A stretch of 64,000 nt of DNA, taken from the NCBI RefSeq assembly GCF_965638725.1, contig NC_134953.1, positions 9,695,001 to 9,759,000 on the forward strand. Direction: 5' to 3'. Of the stretch, positions 38,780 through 56,770 are shown piece after piece (position 1 is the first letter of the stretch; the number at the start of each line of letters is the position of its first letter). A model generated the notes under the pieces. The model made no database searches. It was not told the DNA's origin and saw nothing but the letters and a program-made list of their open reading frames with translations. This DNA comes from Aptenodytes patagonicus (taxonomy: Eukaryota > Chordata > Aves > Sphenisciformes > Spheniscidae). The position numbers and the translations under genes were made by a program.

Positions 38780-41700
38780 GTAAGTTCAAAGACAAAAGTG
38801 CCACAGAAACGCAGAGCGACTTGCCAGTGGAGCTGTGTCGGGGGAAGCATTCAACACGGGAAGCGCCAGGCGATGCCGTCCCGCGGGAGTCCGTAGCTAC
38901 CCGCCTAGGAAACGAAGGGAGAAGTCCACACTGCAGTTTCCTTACGGCACCACTGCAGTGGAGTTCAGCCCTAATGCGTGTAGCTCTAAATCGAGTCTGT
39001 TATCCAGTAACACGTGAGTCTTTAGATCAACATCATCGTTCAGTAGCTGGCAGGTAGTCAGCCAAGTCATCTAGGCCACCACAACAGTGTGTAACAGGCA
39101 AAGTATATAAAAGACGTAAGTGGAGCTGGAGGAGTTGCTCCTTTTTCTGTAGTTACTCAAGATCAGGATCTAGGTCCCAACAGGGCATAAAGGTAAGATT
39201 GTCTTGACTACTACATACCTTTCTCTAGAAAGAAATCTTAATTACGGTCATTTGTATGCAATTGTGGGAAGTGCACTTAGTGTTTTGTTTCTGTCTATTG
39301 TAATGTTTATTCCTAATATACTTAGAACAGACACTACTTACACATAGTCCTTCCTTTACCTGGTGGTTAATTATTCATAAGAGATTCTGACCAGCAAGAT
39401 ACAATTTTTGAAGGATCCACCCATGATATTCTGCACTGGTTACTTGAGATTATTCAAAATAACTTCCTACTTTTTTTATGATAAACATGTTAGCAGTTCA
39501 GAGACCATTAAAATGCAAACAACTTTTTCCTGTAACCTGGTGCAGCACTTGAGCTCTAGATGAAACAACAGCCACTGCTCTATTTGTCTGTAAAACAGCA
39601 TTAAGTGCAGGCAGCAGAAAACAGGTGGGTAATAATTTACCACGTTTGCCTGCTTCAAATGAAAAGCATCTAAAGCCACATAAAGAATCTAATAAATGGC
39701 CTATCTTCAGCAAAATTGGGCTTGTTCTCCCTTGTTTGCCCAGAACGCATCAGGAGCAGCTTTAAGAATTTAATCCTCAAAGCATTCTTCAGCTGACACT
39801 CCCAATGTATGTCTACTCTATTTCACCTCTGTTAAGCACATTTCTTTCAGGACATGTATATATTTAAATCCCTGTTTCCATGGGAACCAAGTACATTTAT
39901 AAAATACACAATTCTTTCTCTCTTCCATTTAGTGGACTGTTTGGATTTGAGCTATTCAGGAAAGGAACAATCAGTTTTCACAAACAAGTGGGAAAAGAAC
40001 AAGAGAAAACATTTAAATAAAATGGCATATGTCTGAAGAATCTATGTTAAATGCATTGTATGCTTGTATGTTAACAAGAATATCTGGAATGACTTTTTTA
40101 AAGCATGGAATGGAACCATTGTGGTCATCTAATTTCACTCCCTATATGTAAGGAAATCCCTTGGCTTGTTACTATAGCTAGAGTCAGTACATTTAGGCTT
40201 CTAAAACCCCATGCAGTGTCAAGGCAACTTCTCACTATTAGAAAATTCAACTTAGTAAAGTTGGGAGACAAACTCTTGCTCCTCTCTTTTGTAATATCCT
40301 TGCATCTTCTGCTAAGACATGACACTGGACAGAATTCTGGTCTGGAGGGACTTGGCTCTCAACTACGTAGTTGTGTTAACTGGGTGCTATCAACAGAGCC
40401 GAAACAAAACTTTTTTTTCAGAGTAATTTATTGTTGTGACATAGGTTACTGAAAGCATTGCTGCTTCTCTGTGCTATGTATCCTGGTTGGAACATTATTT
40501 TCCACTTTAATATGAAGCATTACTTTTGATGTTCTATTTCAGCCAATACAGTTAAATTAAAAAAAAACAACCCAAACAAAAACCCAAACTTTCCCACAGT
40601 TTGCTGTAAGCAACAAGATCTGGTCAGCTTTGAACCATAGGTCAAAGTGTAACAAACCAACAGGATACTGCAGTGATCCAAGTCTAAATTATGTACTAAA
40701 AATACTTTTCCTGTTACACTACCTTGTGACTGCAGTAATTAAAATGCAGATAGTCAAAGTTAGCTGTTGAGTTAACCTTCCATGTGAACAGGGAGCAGAG
40801 CAAGTTCAGTTCACTTCAGCAAGAGCCATGTGTTTGGTTAGCTGCTCAAGTGAGAGTCACTACCCAGTGAGTCATGTTAGGGCTCCACCTACTGTAGTCC
40901 AAACATCAAGATTTCACACAAACCTTGCAACTGAGTTGCCACCAGGATCTCTAGTTCTGTTGTGTGGAACCACACTAAAAACAGAAACTTCACCCTTCCT
41001 CAAAGCACAGAAGGAGAACAGCAGGTTGTTCTGCTAGACTACTTAGAAGAGCAGCATGTCCAACGTTTTTCACCATCTACTTTTTAATCTTTAGGATTAA
41101 AACCATGCATTTCAGATTAGGTAGTAATAGATGGCATATGTCTATAGGTTCACGAAATCACACACCAAAGTGTGTAAGTCTACTTTGCAGCAGACTTAAG
41201 TATTCTGCCAAGAAACTTAAATGACTCAACTAGCAATGCAAACTTAGTGACCTTCATCCCAGTATATGGAAACAATCAGCAAATTAAATTGTAATTCTGG
41301 CAGCATGGATTGTTTTTTTTTTTTAAGTATGAAATTGCAGATAGCAGATAGCAAAAAGTTCGTTATTCTCAACAATATAGAACAACTAGTCTTATCTCCA
41401 CTTTCCAAGGCTTACAACGAAACACATGGTTTATCAAAGGTCAATCACTGGACATACTGGGTCAGTTTGACACAATGTACATTCTAAATGAGGAATTCGG
41501 TATAAACCACTTGCATGTCCGCAGAAGGCTTGACAAAAACCCATAATTAGTTAAACTACAGAAGACAGGAATTAGCATGAGCAAGGATAAAGATCTTGTA
41601 AGAAAGAACAAAGGCTGTGTTGAAAAGGGACTTTGTAGAATTCTGTTAAGTTGGCCTGGGACCAATTCCAAGTTTTTTCTTAACTGAGTAGGGCACAAAA

Positions 41701-44700
41701 GTTAGGAATAAGCTAATGATACCTGCTGACAAAACTGTGAGGTGTCACCAATACTGAGAATAATCCAAACCAGGAGAAATATGTGGATCTAGATTTTTTT
41801 TAATTGAAAGGTGTCATAATGCCAGGTCATGCATTTAAATTAATTATTTTCTTGGCAAATTGGAGTTCAGCTGCAAATGACAGCAGGGGCAAAAGATTGG
41901 GGTGCTGAATCACACTACATGACAGACACCAAGAGGCAAACAAGGAATTTATAACAGGAAAGTATTAATGTATTCTTTTATTCATTGATCTATATGCTGA
42001 TATGGGTATGGTCTTTACAAACTCAAGTTCAAGAAAGACTGAAATTAAGTTTAAAGTGGGCAGCTAAGAGATCAAAGCAGAGACAGTGCCTCAGAAGAAA
42101 GGAGATAAAGCTTAATATGTTTAGTATAATGAAGGCTACAGTATGATGGCTACCTATAACAGATTATGTATAAATACCAGGAAGAGCATGAAATAAGAAC
42201 TTTAGTAAGGACAAAGGAGTTATATTTAGGTATATTTAAAATAGAATTTAAGATGTGGTTGGTCAAGACAGGAAAGAACTAAATTTGTGATTCAGGAAAC
42301 ACCTTCTAAGGTAAAGTTAGCGGACACAGGGAACCAGAGAAGATGGCAACAATGAAATGTCTGTTAAACACACCAAATTAGCAGCACAAACTTCTTTCCC
42401 TACCCAGAGAAACACATAGTATTAACCCTTTTCTTCAGTCACGTGAATTTAGAATGTCAAATTTCAATTGCTTTTTAGCTTAACCAGCAAACTGGCAGTA
42501 ACACAATAGTCTACAAGGACTCCCTTTAGATCTTATTCTAATCCTAGTCACCACCACCAGAACTGTTCTGTGCAGCATCGATCCTAAGTACCTGATAGCA
42601 GTCATAGGAAACGTGACGGTTGCGTACCTGCCTATCCACTAATATCTCTTGAAGAATCATCTAAATGTCATCTGCAAGCCTTGCAGCACAACAGAGCACA
42701 GGGAAGCTAATTCCCATCAGGTATCTGCAATTTCCATGGTGGTACATCATCTTCTTTCTACTGCCGAGACTGTGATCATTTAAGAAATACTGGAGCATTA
42801 CCAGCTCTCTCCTGCAATTTTAAGAAGGCATTTCCATTAAAGATACTTCATCCTGCAAGTATTGATTCTGATAAGTAACACAGAGTACTTTCATGTGCTT
42901 GTGGGTTTCACGTGCACTTGCTCAAAGATGCGAACAAGCACAGTCTTACTATGCTAGGAAGATGTCAGAACAAAGCATAATGTCTGCATGCTAATTAAAC
43001 TGCAGGTTGTCAGAGGTCACCGTGCTCACTGAAAAAACACAAGGTTTCATTGCCTCTTCATACTGCCAAGAGATGCTTTGCTGAAATTCCATTCCTTTGT
43101 TGAGGCTAACTGTGAGATTACATGTCTGAGAGGGTCCAAGGCAGCAAGGTGGGCTGATTTTATACATTCCTCCAAGTTTTCTAAGTACACAGTATACCCA
43201 AAGGGAACAAAAGAATCAATTGTAACAGTAAACTCTGTTCTGAATATTGTTGTATATATTGAGGAAAAGAAGTTTTCAAGGAGAACTTCATGCTGAGGTA
43301 AAAACCCAAGATCAGCTCAACTAAGCCAGGATACAAAAAAAAGATCTTATCATTTGAGCAATTAAATACTTGAGTGCTAGGAGCTGGTAACAGAGCCATT
43401 TAAGCAAGGTATTTTAAAGCCTAATACTTACCAGGAAAACATGTACATTGCCAGAAATAAACAGGTAATACAGTAATGTCCACGAAAGTTGTACTCATTC
43501 AGAGAAGCCATCTGAGAAAAGAAAAAGGCTGAACATGTCACAGTGGATAGAAAAGTTTTTTTATTACATTAGTGGCAGCACTAATATGACTAAATATAAT
43601 AAGCGGTGTATATAGAAGCATACCCAGAGAACTATCTGTCTTGACTATTTAAAGCTAGACTTTGCCAAAGTTAGTTAGAGCAATGCATCCTAAACAAACA
43701 CAAAAAAGGAAAAAGTCCCCTAATAAATCCAAGAAGTTTGTGGTTTACAAATCAATAGCAAGTTAAAGCTTGAAATCCTTGGTGATGTTTCTTGACTCCC
43801 AAGCTTTTCCCACCACATTTTCTATTGAACTTCATGTTTTTAGATTTCCGTAAAGTGGAACAATTTGAAAATACCTTTAGGAATTCCTGTCTAGATTTTC
43901 AAACTCCAGAGAAGGAATGCCTCAGTCTCCTAGGTAATAACACAGCAAATACGTACAATACAATTAAGCAAAATGATGCATTACATTTGTGTTTGCAATA
44001 TTGTCCTTCGTAAGAGTGGCCACTGAAATTTGAAATCAGGCATTCAAAATTCCCGAGTCAAAGTAAGGCTCACAATGTGCCATTTACCCAGTAAAAAGGG
44101 ACACAATGGATGGGATCAGATACAGAGTTTTTAAAAGGGCAACTTTTTTTTTTCCTACTCCAATTCCAAGCATTTGTCACTGTGCTGCCTGGCATACAAC
44201 AGAATCTATGGATAGTGGGCTCTTCCGACACCTCTACTTTGCAGTGAATCTTTCTGCCTAGGAAGACATAACCTCAGTCCCTTAATGACATATCATCATT
44301 AGTCTTCAGGTACTTGTAAGTACCTGACTGGCAAATTCCACAATACCTTTTCTGTATCAATGATCACAAACTGATCTTTCTTCTCAGAACTTGGCATTTT
44401 GTGCATAGCAGCTTATTAAATAGCGTAGCTATTCAACTTGTAGAGCATTTAAAACCTTTCTTCTTACATTTTATCAGTTTTCCCAACAGGGAATGGCAAG
44501 AGTTTACTGCAGAGGAGAGATCAGGGAAAGACTATGATGCTTTTCCCCCCCTGCAACTTTTTTGCAGTAATTGAGAGACTGACTTACCCAGCTTTGCTGC
44601 TTGCTCTTTTCCTCCACCTATTTCAAGGCTTACTTTAATAAACACCCCGACCTGAAAATCTGTGAAATAGTTAAATGGCTGGTTACGAATATTAAGTTTA

Positions 44701-45860
44701 AAGAAGAGAAGGGAAAACAAAACATTTTTATTCAGACTAATAAAAAACAAGAGCCGAGTTTTAACACTTATTTAATGCTCACAAATAACATTTTCAGAGA
44801 GATTAGAATCTTTGCTACACCTTCAGTTTTCATGTACCTTGTCCTTGCAATTAGAACTTGGAATTTAGCACTGAGTCAGTGGGGGAATTCTCCAGATTGG
44901 AACAACCAGTACAGATTTGTAACCCGAGTCCCATTCTTGGATTTATCTGGCAAATTAGCACAAAAATTATTCTGGGGAACATTGGCTTTGCAGGCTTCTC
45001 TAACATTTCACATTCATTTACCAAAACAAATGTGAGGCATCAGAAATAGTCATTAGTAATTAGGTGGGAACAGTTATGTTGTAGAAGAGGGACAGTTTTA
45101 CTCTATTAGGCAAAACCTCCTCAGTACCACTGAACAGACTTCTAAAGGTAATGTTATTAGCCGAGACTGTAAAAAGTTACAGCTCAGATTGGTATTGGCT
45201 TGCTTTCAGCTAGAACTCATTTAATGTGAAATAGGTTTTGGGGAGAAAATGGGAAGTTTCTGTTCACATAATTTTAGCAGCAGTGATGCTGCTATTTGAT
45301 GACACCCAACTTTTAACCTCAAAACTTCATTAAGTATAGTTTTGCTGTGCTTTTCTTCTTTTGCAAAGATGGAAACTCCAGTAGCCACACTTGTTCAGCC
45401 ACAAATGCTTTTCAAGCCCTTTTAACCATGAACTCAGTTGCTAGTTTAATTCTCTGAACCCCCCACTTTATGAGGGGTTAATGCTCTTGACCTTGATTTC
45501 CTTTCCTGAAGCATCAGATATGCATAGAAATGATACCATAATGTAAACTGAATTCACTCTGTCAAGTACCCTGCTGAAGAAGGGCATATACACAGCACCA
45601 CTAATAAACCAGTGACCATTCTGTAGTCTTCCATGGAAAAGCATATTATGTGCACCACAAGAAGCCACGCTTTCAGTGTGCTTTAACAGTTGGGAAAAAA
45701 ACCTGCAAAGAAGTCTGCAGAATTGGAGTTGAGTTGCATCCACTCTAGTTTTCTTTTCTGATGCCATGTTATCCCCCTTTCTTTCAACAGTGGATTCATT
45801 ATACAGTAAGTGTGAGAACAGTTTTCTCTGGACAGAAGCCATTCTTGCCATTGCAATGGA
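38780..45860. other. Intergenic region ANXA7-EIF3F
   Basis: About 7 kb of AT-rich sequence with no recognisable gene. The frames of up to 144 codons have no family resemblance. A stretch near 40100-40340 vaguely resembles an old CR1-like element. Confidence 0.65.
40108..40340. mobile_element. Possible ancient CR1-like remnant
   Basis: The phrase gaaccattgtggtcatcta followed by about 200 nt recalls the 3' portion of old CR1/L3-type LINEs in antisense. The match is from memory and weak, and the element would be very degraded. Confidence 0.25.
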
Positions 45861-45863
45861 ACT

Positions 45864-45869
45864 TTTATT
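45864..45869 (-). promoter_or_regulatory. EIF3F poly(A) signal (candidate)
   Basis: AATAAA on the minus strand 288 nt past the stop codon. The first canonical hexamer I found in the 3' direction. Confidence 0.4.
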
Positions 45870-46156
45870 TCAAATAAATTCTTACAATAAAGCTGTATTT
45901 TGTTATACAAGTAGGCAAACCCAGGAGACAAAAGATTCACGTATTCCATTTTAACATATTGGCTCAACTAAACTGCAGCCGTTCCCATTCATTTCCTAAA
46001 CCATGTTAGGGGTTTTTCAGGGCAATGGAAATAAAGATGTAAACCAAGTCACCTAGGTAATTAAATTACGGTCCAAGGAAATTGGTAACACCACCATAGA
46101 AAAGTGTATCTGCTCATTCTTCAGGCTCTTTGAAGCGTAGGGTGGAAGAAGTTTCT

Positions 46157-50797
<4,641 letters not shown>

Positions 50798-50839
50798 TTT
50801 GCGAGAGAGAGAGGTGGGGGAGGGTCTGCTCCGGCAATA

Positions 50840-51133
50840 ATTGGCTGATCTGAACGCCTTTCACGCAGTGCTACCTTCCTATTGGGGAAAGGGGTGTATT
50901 AAGGCCCTCCTGCCATCTCTTAGCCAATCTGGGGAGAGCGAGGAGGGAAGACGCTCTGATTGGAGGAAGAGCACACCGTCTGTGGCTGAAGCTTAATCTT
51001 GTTCTCACCCTCTCGGGGCCGGAAAGTTTTTCGATTGGGTTCTCGCATCCCCCGCCTCCACGCCTATCTGCTCTCTCACTGGCTGGCACTCCCTTACCTT
51101 CTGTCTGTCAGGGCGGGAAGGCCTATTTATTGG
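50840..51133 (-). promoter_or_regulatory. CCAAT-box array upstream of EIF3F
   Basis: ATTGG at 50840-50844, 50881-50885, 50959-50963, 51034-51038 and 51129-51133, and CCAAT at 50924-50928: six NF-Y-type pentamers in under 300 bp, mostly in the EIF3F sense orientation. No TATA box seen. Confidence 0.65.
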
Positions 51134-51550
51134 CTGTGGCGCTGTCGTTCTCCCCGCCGGTTGTCAGGAGAAGGCGGGATTTATGCTTGTCTGTGCAGCG
51201 CCGAGCACTCGCCCGGCCGGTTCGGCAGCGGGGGGCCCTGGCGGTGTCTGGGGCCGAGGGTCCTGCTGGAGGTAGGCTGAGCAGGGCCGGGTGTCCCACA
51301 GCTCCCCGTGGCCTTCTAAGCCCCGCCGCCTCAGGGGTGTTGCTGTACCCGTGGGCCTGCCTCAGCTGGCTGCATTTCTCTGGCACGTTCCCAGTCGCGC
51401 TTCAGGCCCGTGTTGCCGTCAGCTGTGGGTGGCCGCTGAGGTGTTTGGGCGGTAGCAGTGTGGTCCCGGTCACGGCGGCGGGGCCGCTGCTGCTGCCTCG
51501 GCCTGCTTGTGGTGAGGGTAGAAGCAGCAGCGCTTCCCTTGCTGCCCTTC

Positions 51551-54500
51551 AGCTGTAATGTGATGTGGTAAACAGAGCAGCCTGCAGGTATGGCACCAAG
51601 CTGCCACCACAGTGAAGAAGGTTATCCAGTAGTGCTGTATGTGAGGGCTATGCAGCCCTTAGGGTATTGGCCCTGTGAGGCAGGGAAGTGCTGTTAGCCC
51701 TCTTTTCCCGGTCTTTGTTGCCAATGAGGCACAGAAGAGTAAGTGGTTGCCTAGTATGTAGAGAGTAAATGCTGATTACCTCTATCCAAGGTTTAATGGT
51801 TACCCAACAAATTGACTTCTTGGATATAATTTGCCTATTGCTTGTAGTGCCTCATGTGTTCACTCTCAAGCAACAAACCCGTGGGTGGGGCAGGTATGGT
51901 TGTAAAATGAAGCATGTATGCTTTTGATAACTGGTAAGGAGACTGGGTTCTTTCGGAGCTTCCTTTTCTCTTTCTTGGCCATATGCTTGCAGCTGTTACC
52001 TTAACTGTTGTAGCAACATAGTAATAGATTTACCTCTAAGTCTCTTAGTTCAAAACCTTTTATCACAGTTTTTAATACTCGTTTGACAAACTTTAAGGGG
52101 AGAACTTCTGGTATTGTTGAAATGTTTGGATTTTTTTGGTCTCGAGCTGTTCTTTTCCCACAAGTAAACTGTTTGTGTGTGTATACACATATATAAACGC
52201 TGAAAGATCCAGAAGTCTTACCTACTGATAAAATACTTAGTCCAGTGAAACTATGTCGGTCAAAAACTGCATCAGTTCTCTGGCACTGCTTTGTCTATCA
52301 GGTGGCTGAATAACTGAGAATGTTTCCAGGTAGTTGTTTCCCGTGTGTAGCAGAGAGAAAAGTGCAGTGGTGGTTACTGCCTCAGGTGCAATCATCTTTA
52401 CTTTTTTATAGATCCACTTTGGGCTCCTGACACACTCTTTCCTGTGTTTGGGTTACCAGTTAAAGTCATTTTAACATAAAACCCGATTTTATCATGACTG
52501 GTGGCTTTTGGAGTTTTCTCTGCTTCATTAGCTGAGGGGTAAACTTCATCAGTTGATAAGCAGTTTTGACTCTGTCATCGAAGACAGGCTCCTGAGTATA
52601 AAAGGAGCAGCTCAATACAAAGGTAACACATTCTGCCCATGTGCTAGCAATTTGCTTCTTTTACATAAATGGGGAACACCTGTCAAAGCTACAAAGGCGA
52701 GCTAATGCATGGGAACACAAACAGATTTTATCTCTTCATAAAAGCACTTCCTAGTCTGTGTACCAGTAAAAACTGGATGTCCTATTCTTAGGCTTTCACT
52801 GTGCAGCCTTCATTTCTCGTAGGCGTGCCTGGGTCAAATTGCATAAAGCTTTAAGATGTTTCTGTTCCTGGAGCTCTGATGTGTCAGTGAGAAGTCTAAT
52901 GTGTGAGGTGCTCTTGTTAGAGAGCAGCTGTTTGATCTCATTCTTGTTTGCATCAAACTATGCTTGGTGCTTAATTTGACATAGTCAGCTGCAGATACAG
53001 GTGAAGCAAGCAAGGCTCTTTAAGACCTGCCCATTATACTTTTATGTTGCCACCTTAAAAATTGGGCAGCTTAATGTGGAGCCTTAGTTGTGCTTCAAAA
53101 CTGTCAACTGTGATAACCTTCTTTTAATATGTTGATGTCAAACTGCTGGACAAAATGCTGGAGAGTGTATGTAGTGTGAGTAAAGATGGATAGCCTGTAT
53201 CTCAAAAGTCAAAGATCAGTGGTTGGCTCATACAAAGCCCACTTAATACAAACATTGTATAAATCTAATGATAAGAAAATCAGTTGTGATAGTGCTTGGA
53301 GCAGATGTGTCCAAGCTACAAGACTTGGACACATTCAGCAAGTTTTTCCTTGCTGAATGAGTACTGAAAAATAGAGACCTTCATAATTAATATTGTTTCA
53401 CAAAATATCAGTTTACTTTTAAAGGAGCGTAGTTACCAGTGACACATCTTAATGGTGCCTGTGGTTGAAAACTTAGCGTCCATGTAGTGAGATGATTAAG
53501 ATGTTTAGATACTACCCCATTACAGTAAAATTTATCTGCCTAGAGGACAAAAACAGAAGACACATTCGCACATGAACATGGATCAGTGTGGTAACTTGGG
53601 GCCTTCTGATTTTATGTTTTTCCTTGCTTGGTTTCCCTGCACCTGATTTTGGTGGTGAATATAATTAACCTCCTAGCTCTGGTCCTGTATGATTTCTCTT
53701 TATAGTCCCTATGTATGACTGAGTCATTATTATTGCATTTGCTGTCATATCAGCTGCATTTTCACAGATGATGTGTGATTTCTTTATCAGTAGTTATCTT
53801 CTCATCTTGCTTGTATTACTGGAAGCAACATCATCTCTTGCTCTAAGGAAAAACATTTCTTACATTGCATTACATGTAAAATAAAATATTTACAATTTAT
53901 TTGATTCATCATTTACAGGACGTAGTTTTATCTGGTTAGTTTCATGGGATTGAATCTGACATTTTTATTCCATTATTATAAGAATAATTTTCTATTGTGC
54001 ATTCTAAGAAGTTAGTAGAGTCTTTTAGCTATTTCTGCCAAGAGAAAAATCCATCACTGAACTTAACGTTTATTTTATATGATCATGCTTATTTAGGAAA
54101 AAATGAATATCAGGTCTCATTTTCCAAATAATTTTGAGATCAAAGGACAGAAGTCCATTTCCCTGCCTGGAATTTCAAGTCCGTGTCTCCAGCCTTCATT
54201 GTGCTCACAGAGCTCCCTCTTCACCTTCTCTCACAGTCAAGCTACCAGCACTTTTGTTGTCTACTGGTTATCTGTGTTTTTCAGGATCCGTATGTTCTGC
54301 CTTCTATCCAGGACTTTTATATGATGTAGTCATGGGCAATGATTTCAGGTTTTGGTTTGTTTTTTGGTTGGGTGTTTTTTCCCTATTAAAAAAAGTAATA
54401 GTTCCCTTATTTAGTCCTAATGGAATGTCTTAGATACTCATCCGCTTCCCGTGCATTTGAGATTGCCGGTAGATGAAAGACAGTTGTTGGCAGCAGCCAA

Positions 54501-56400
54501 TTCCCGGTGTAATGTGTCAGCTGATTGAGCTTCATATTAGCAAGAGGGATTCAAGCCCTTCCCTGCTTTTGTGTAATGTTTTATGGGGCTATCTTGATTA
54601 TCGGAGAAATAACACTGACACATGGGACTACTGAGGTAATGCTTAGAGTGAAAATCCAAATACTACCTAATAATAATGAGGCGTGGTGTTAATTGCATAC
54701 CACACTGATAAAAGAATATACCTTCTCTAAAGTTAGAGTGCAATAGAAGTTACCATCAGGTGTTCAAAAATAGCATATTGGGGACTGCCATGTCCTATTT
54801 AGTCACTATGTGGAAATATAGAAATCCAAGCTAAAGTAAAAGTAACTTCACAGAATAACTTGCAGTGAAAAGTAAGAGAGAGAAATGTACACAGGCTGGC
54901 GTACTTAGGGCGACAGATCCTTTCATGGTCAGAGTTTTACGCTCATTGAAGAAGGGAAAATAGAGACATGTACTGAACAAAGGATAGCTGTGGAAATAAA
55001 AAAATACCCCCAAACCCTAGCAAACCCCAAATGGTACAAACTAATTGGCTCAGACGAGTGTTGAAAATTTTAAATTGTTGAAATACGTCCCAAAACGATT
55101 TATTCAGCTGTTCATGATTCTTGTATGTACCAGTTCCATCGCTTCTGATGACCAGTGAGAGATCTGTCAAGAAAGAGAGAAGGTGAACTACATTTAAAAG
55201 CCATGGTAAAAGGCATTTTGATCTAAAAGGCAGATTTCTGCTGTTGCAGTACCATAATCCCTCAGACTTCAGTGGGAAAGTATCAGTAGTAACTTGGAAC
55301 AGGCTTTTCCTGAAGAGAGGGTGGTTTTTGAAGCTTTTTTCTTTTTTTTGTAATTCAGTCTGTACTGTTGGGATCAATGACTAACTGCTTTTATTCCAAA
55401 TGCTTATAGGATATTCTGAAAGTCTTCTGTTGTCTCATCCGTGCCTCTCCCCATCTATTTTCCCAGATGAGTTTGACTGAAAATGCTAGCCCTAATATTC
55501 CATATAAAAGCAACTGTGTATTTTATGAAGATCTGTATCACATTTGTATATAGAAAACAGTGACTAAACTCATAAAAGCCTTTATGAAATTTATACTGAG
55601 GATATACCCTTGGCTAGATTATTTTTGGAAAAGTTTGTTTCAGCTGTTTTCAGGGCTGGGTCAAGATCATGTAATTCTTTGATTATTAAATCAAGGTGCG
55701 TAAAAAAGGTAGTCCTGCATCCAGTATTACCCCGTTCTCTGTACTGGCTGCAGGGTATTCAAACACCCGTGGCAGGACTAAGGCTGTTCAAACAATAATG
55801 GAAAAGCTTACGAGGCATAATCCCTGTGCAGGCATTGCCGCATAATACAACTGCCATACCACAATTTGTTGAGGAAAATCAGAAATATTTAATCGTGATG
55901 CTTCAGCTTACATGTGTGTATTGCAAACATTTGCATAGAGAGCTGTAGCTAGACATTACTAGAGCAGACTCCTGCTTTTTGGACCAATTGTGTACGAGGC
56001 ATTTTTGTCATTTTATGCATTTAATGAGAAATCATTTACACTGTGCAGGTCATCAAGAATGCTTCAGATACACAGATAGAAAGGCATGAGAAATAGAATC
56101 TTACCTAAAGTGTACTATTGTCTAGGTTTTAGTTTTGAAAATATAAGAAAAATGCAAGACAGGAAATAAAAGGATGAAATAAGAATAAACATGTGGGACA
56201 CGGAGAAAAAGAAACTGGATAACTATAAATAGGAATGTTTGGGAAATGTGAAACTCCTTGACATGTCGAGATTTACGGGCAATGAACGGCAGGAGATTTT
56301 GTGGAGTCTCCCGGAAGGCAGACCTGGAATAAGTGTGTACGTGCCTGAAAGGCAGTCCGCTTTTCTTTCCAGCGGGGTCAATTGATCTAATAAAAGGTAC
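51551..56400. other. Intergenic, upstream of EIF3F
   Basis: No gene recognised. Two adjacent perfect hairpins occur at 53305-53358. Confidence 0.65.
53305..53358. repeat. Two adjacent overlapping hairpins
   Basis: Stem 1 is 11 bp (53305-53315 with 53324-53334). Stem 2 is 10 bp (53333-53342 with 53349-53358, arm attcagcaag). Both are perfect, and they share two bases at the junction. Confidence 0.88.
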
Positions 56401-56479
56401 CGCCTCGCCTGTCAGCCAGAAGAAAGGTAATTCATCCAGGTGTTTCGTGAAAGGTGGTCTTGTGCTGGCCCCCCGGGGA

Positions 56480-56770
56480 TGGATGCGGGAGTCTCTTCCT
56501 GGCTCCCTATTTCCACCTGCGTTTGCAGACCGAGAGCCTGCTGTGCCGGCCGTTCCGACGTCACCGAAGGCCTCCTTGACAGAAGGTCAGGGCCCTGGGC
56601 ACGCCAGGGCCCGAGCTGCCGGCGTGCACCCGAGCGGGGCGGCTCGGTAGCGGTGCCCGGCTCGCCGGGGCCGCGGCGCGGGGCTGCAGCGGGCGCCTGC
56701 CCGCGAGATGGCAGCAGGCGCACGCGGGCTCACGCACGTACACGCGCTGCCTCGCGCCGGACAATGAGCT
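56480..56770. promoter_or_regulatory. Orphan CpG island
   Basis: A compact CpG-dense block (for example ccggggccgcggcgcgggg) within AT-rich intergenic DNA, not attached to any recognised gene here. It could be the promoter of a neighbouring or noncoding transcript or a distal element. Confidence 0.6.
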
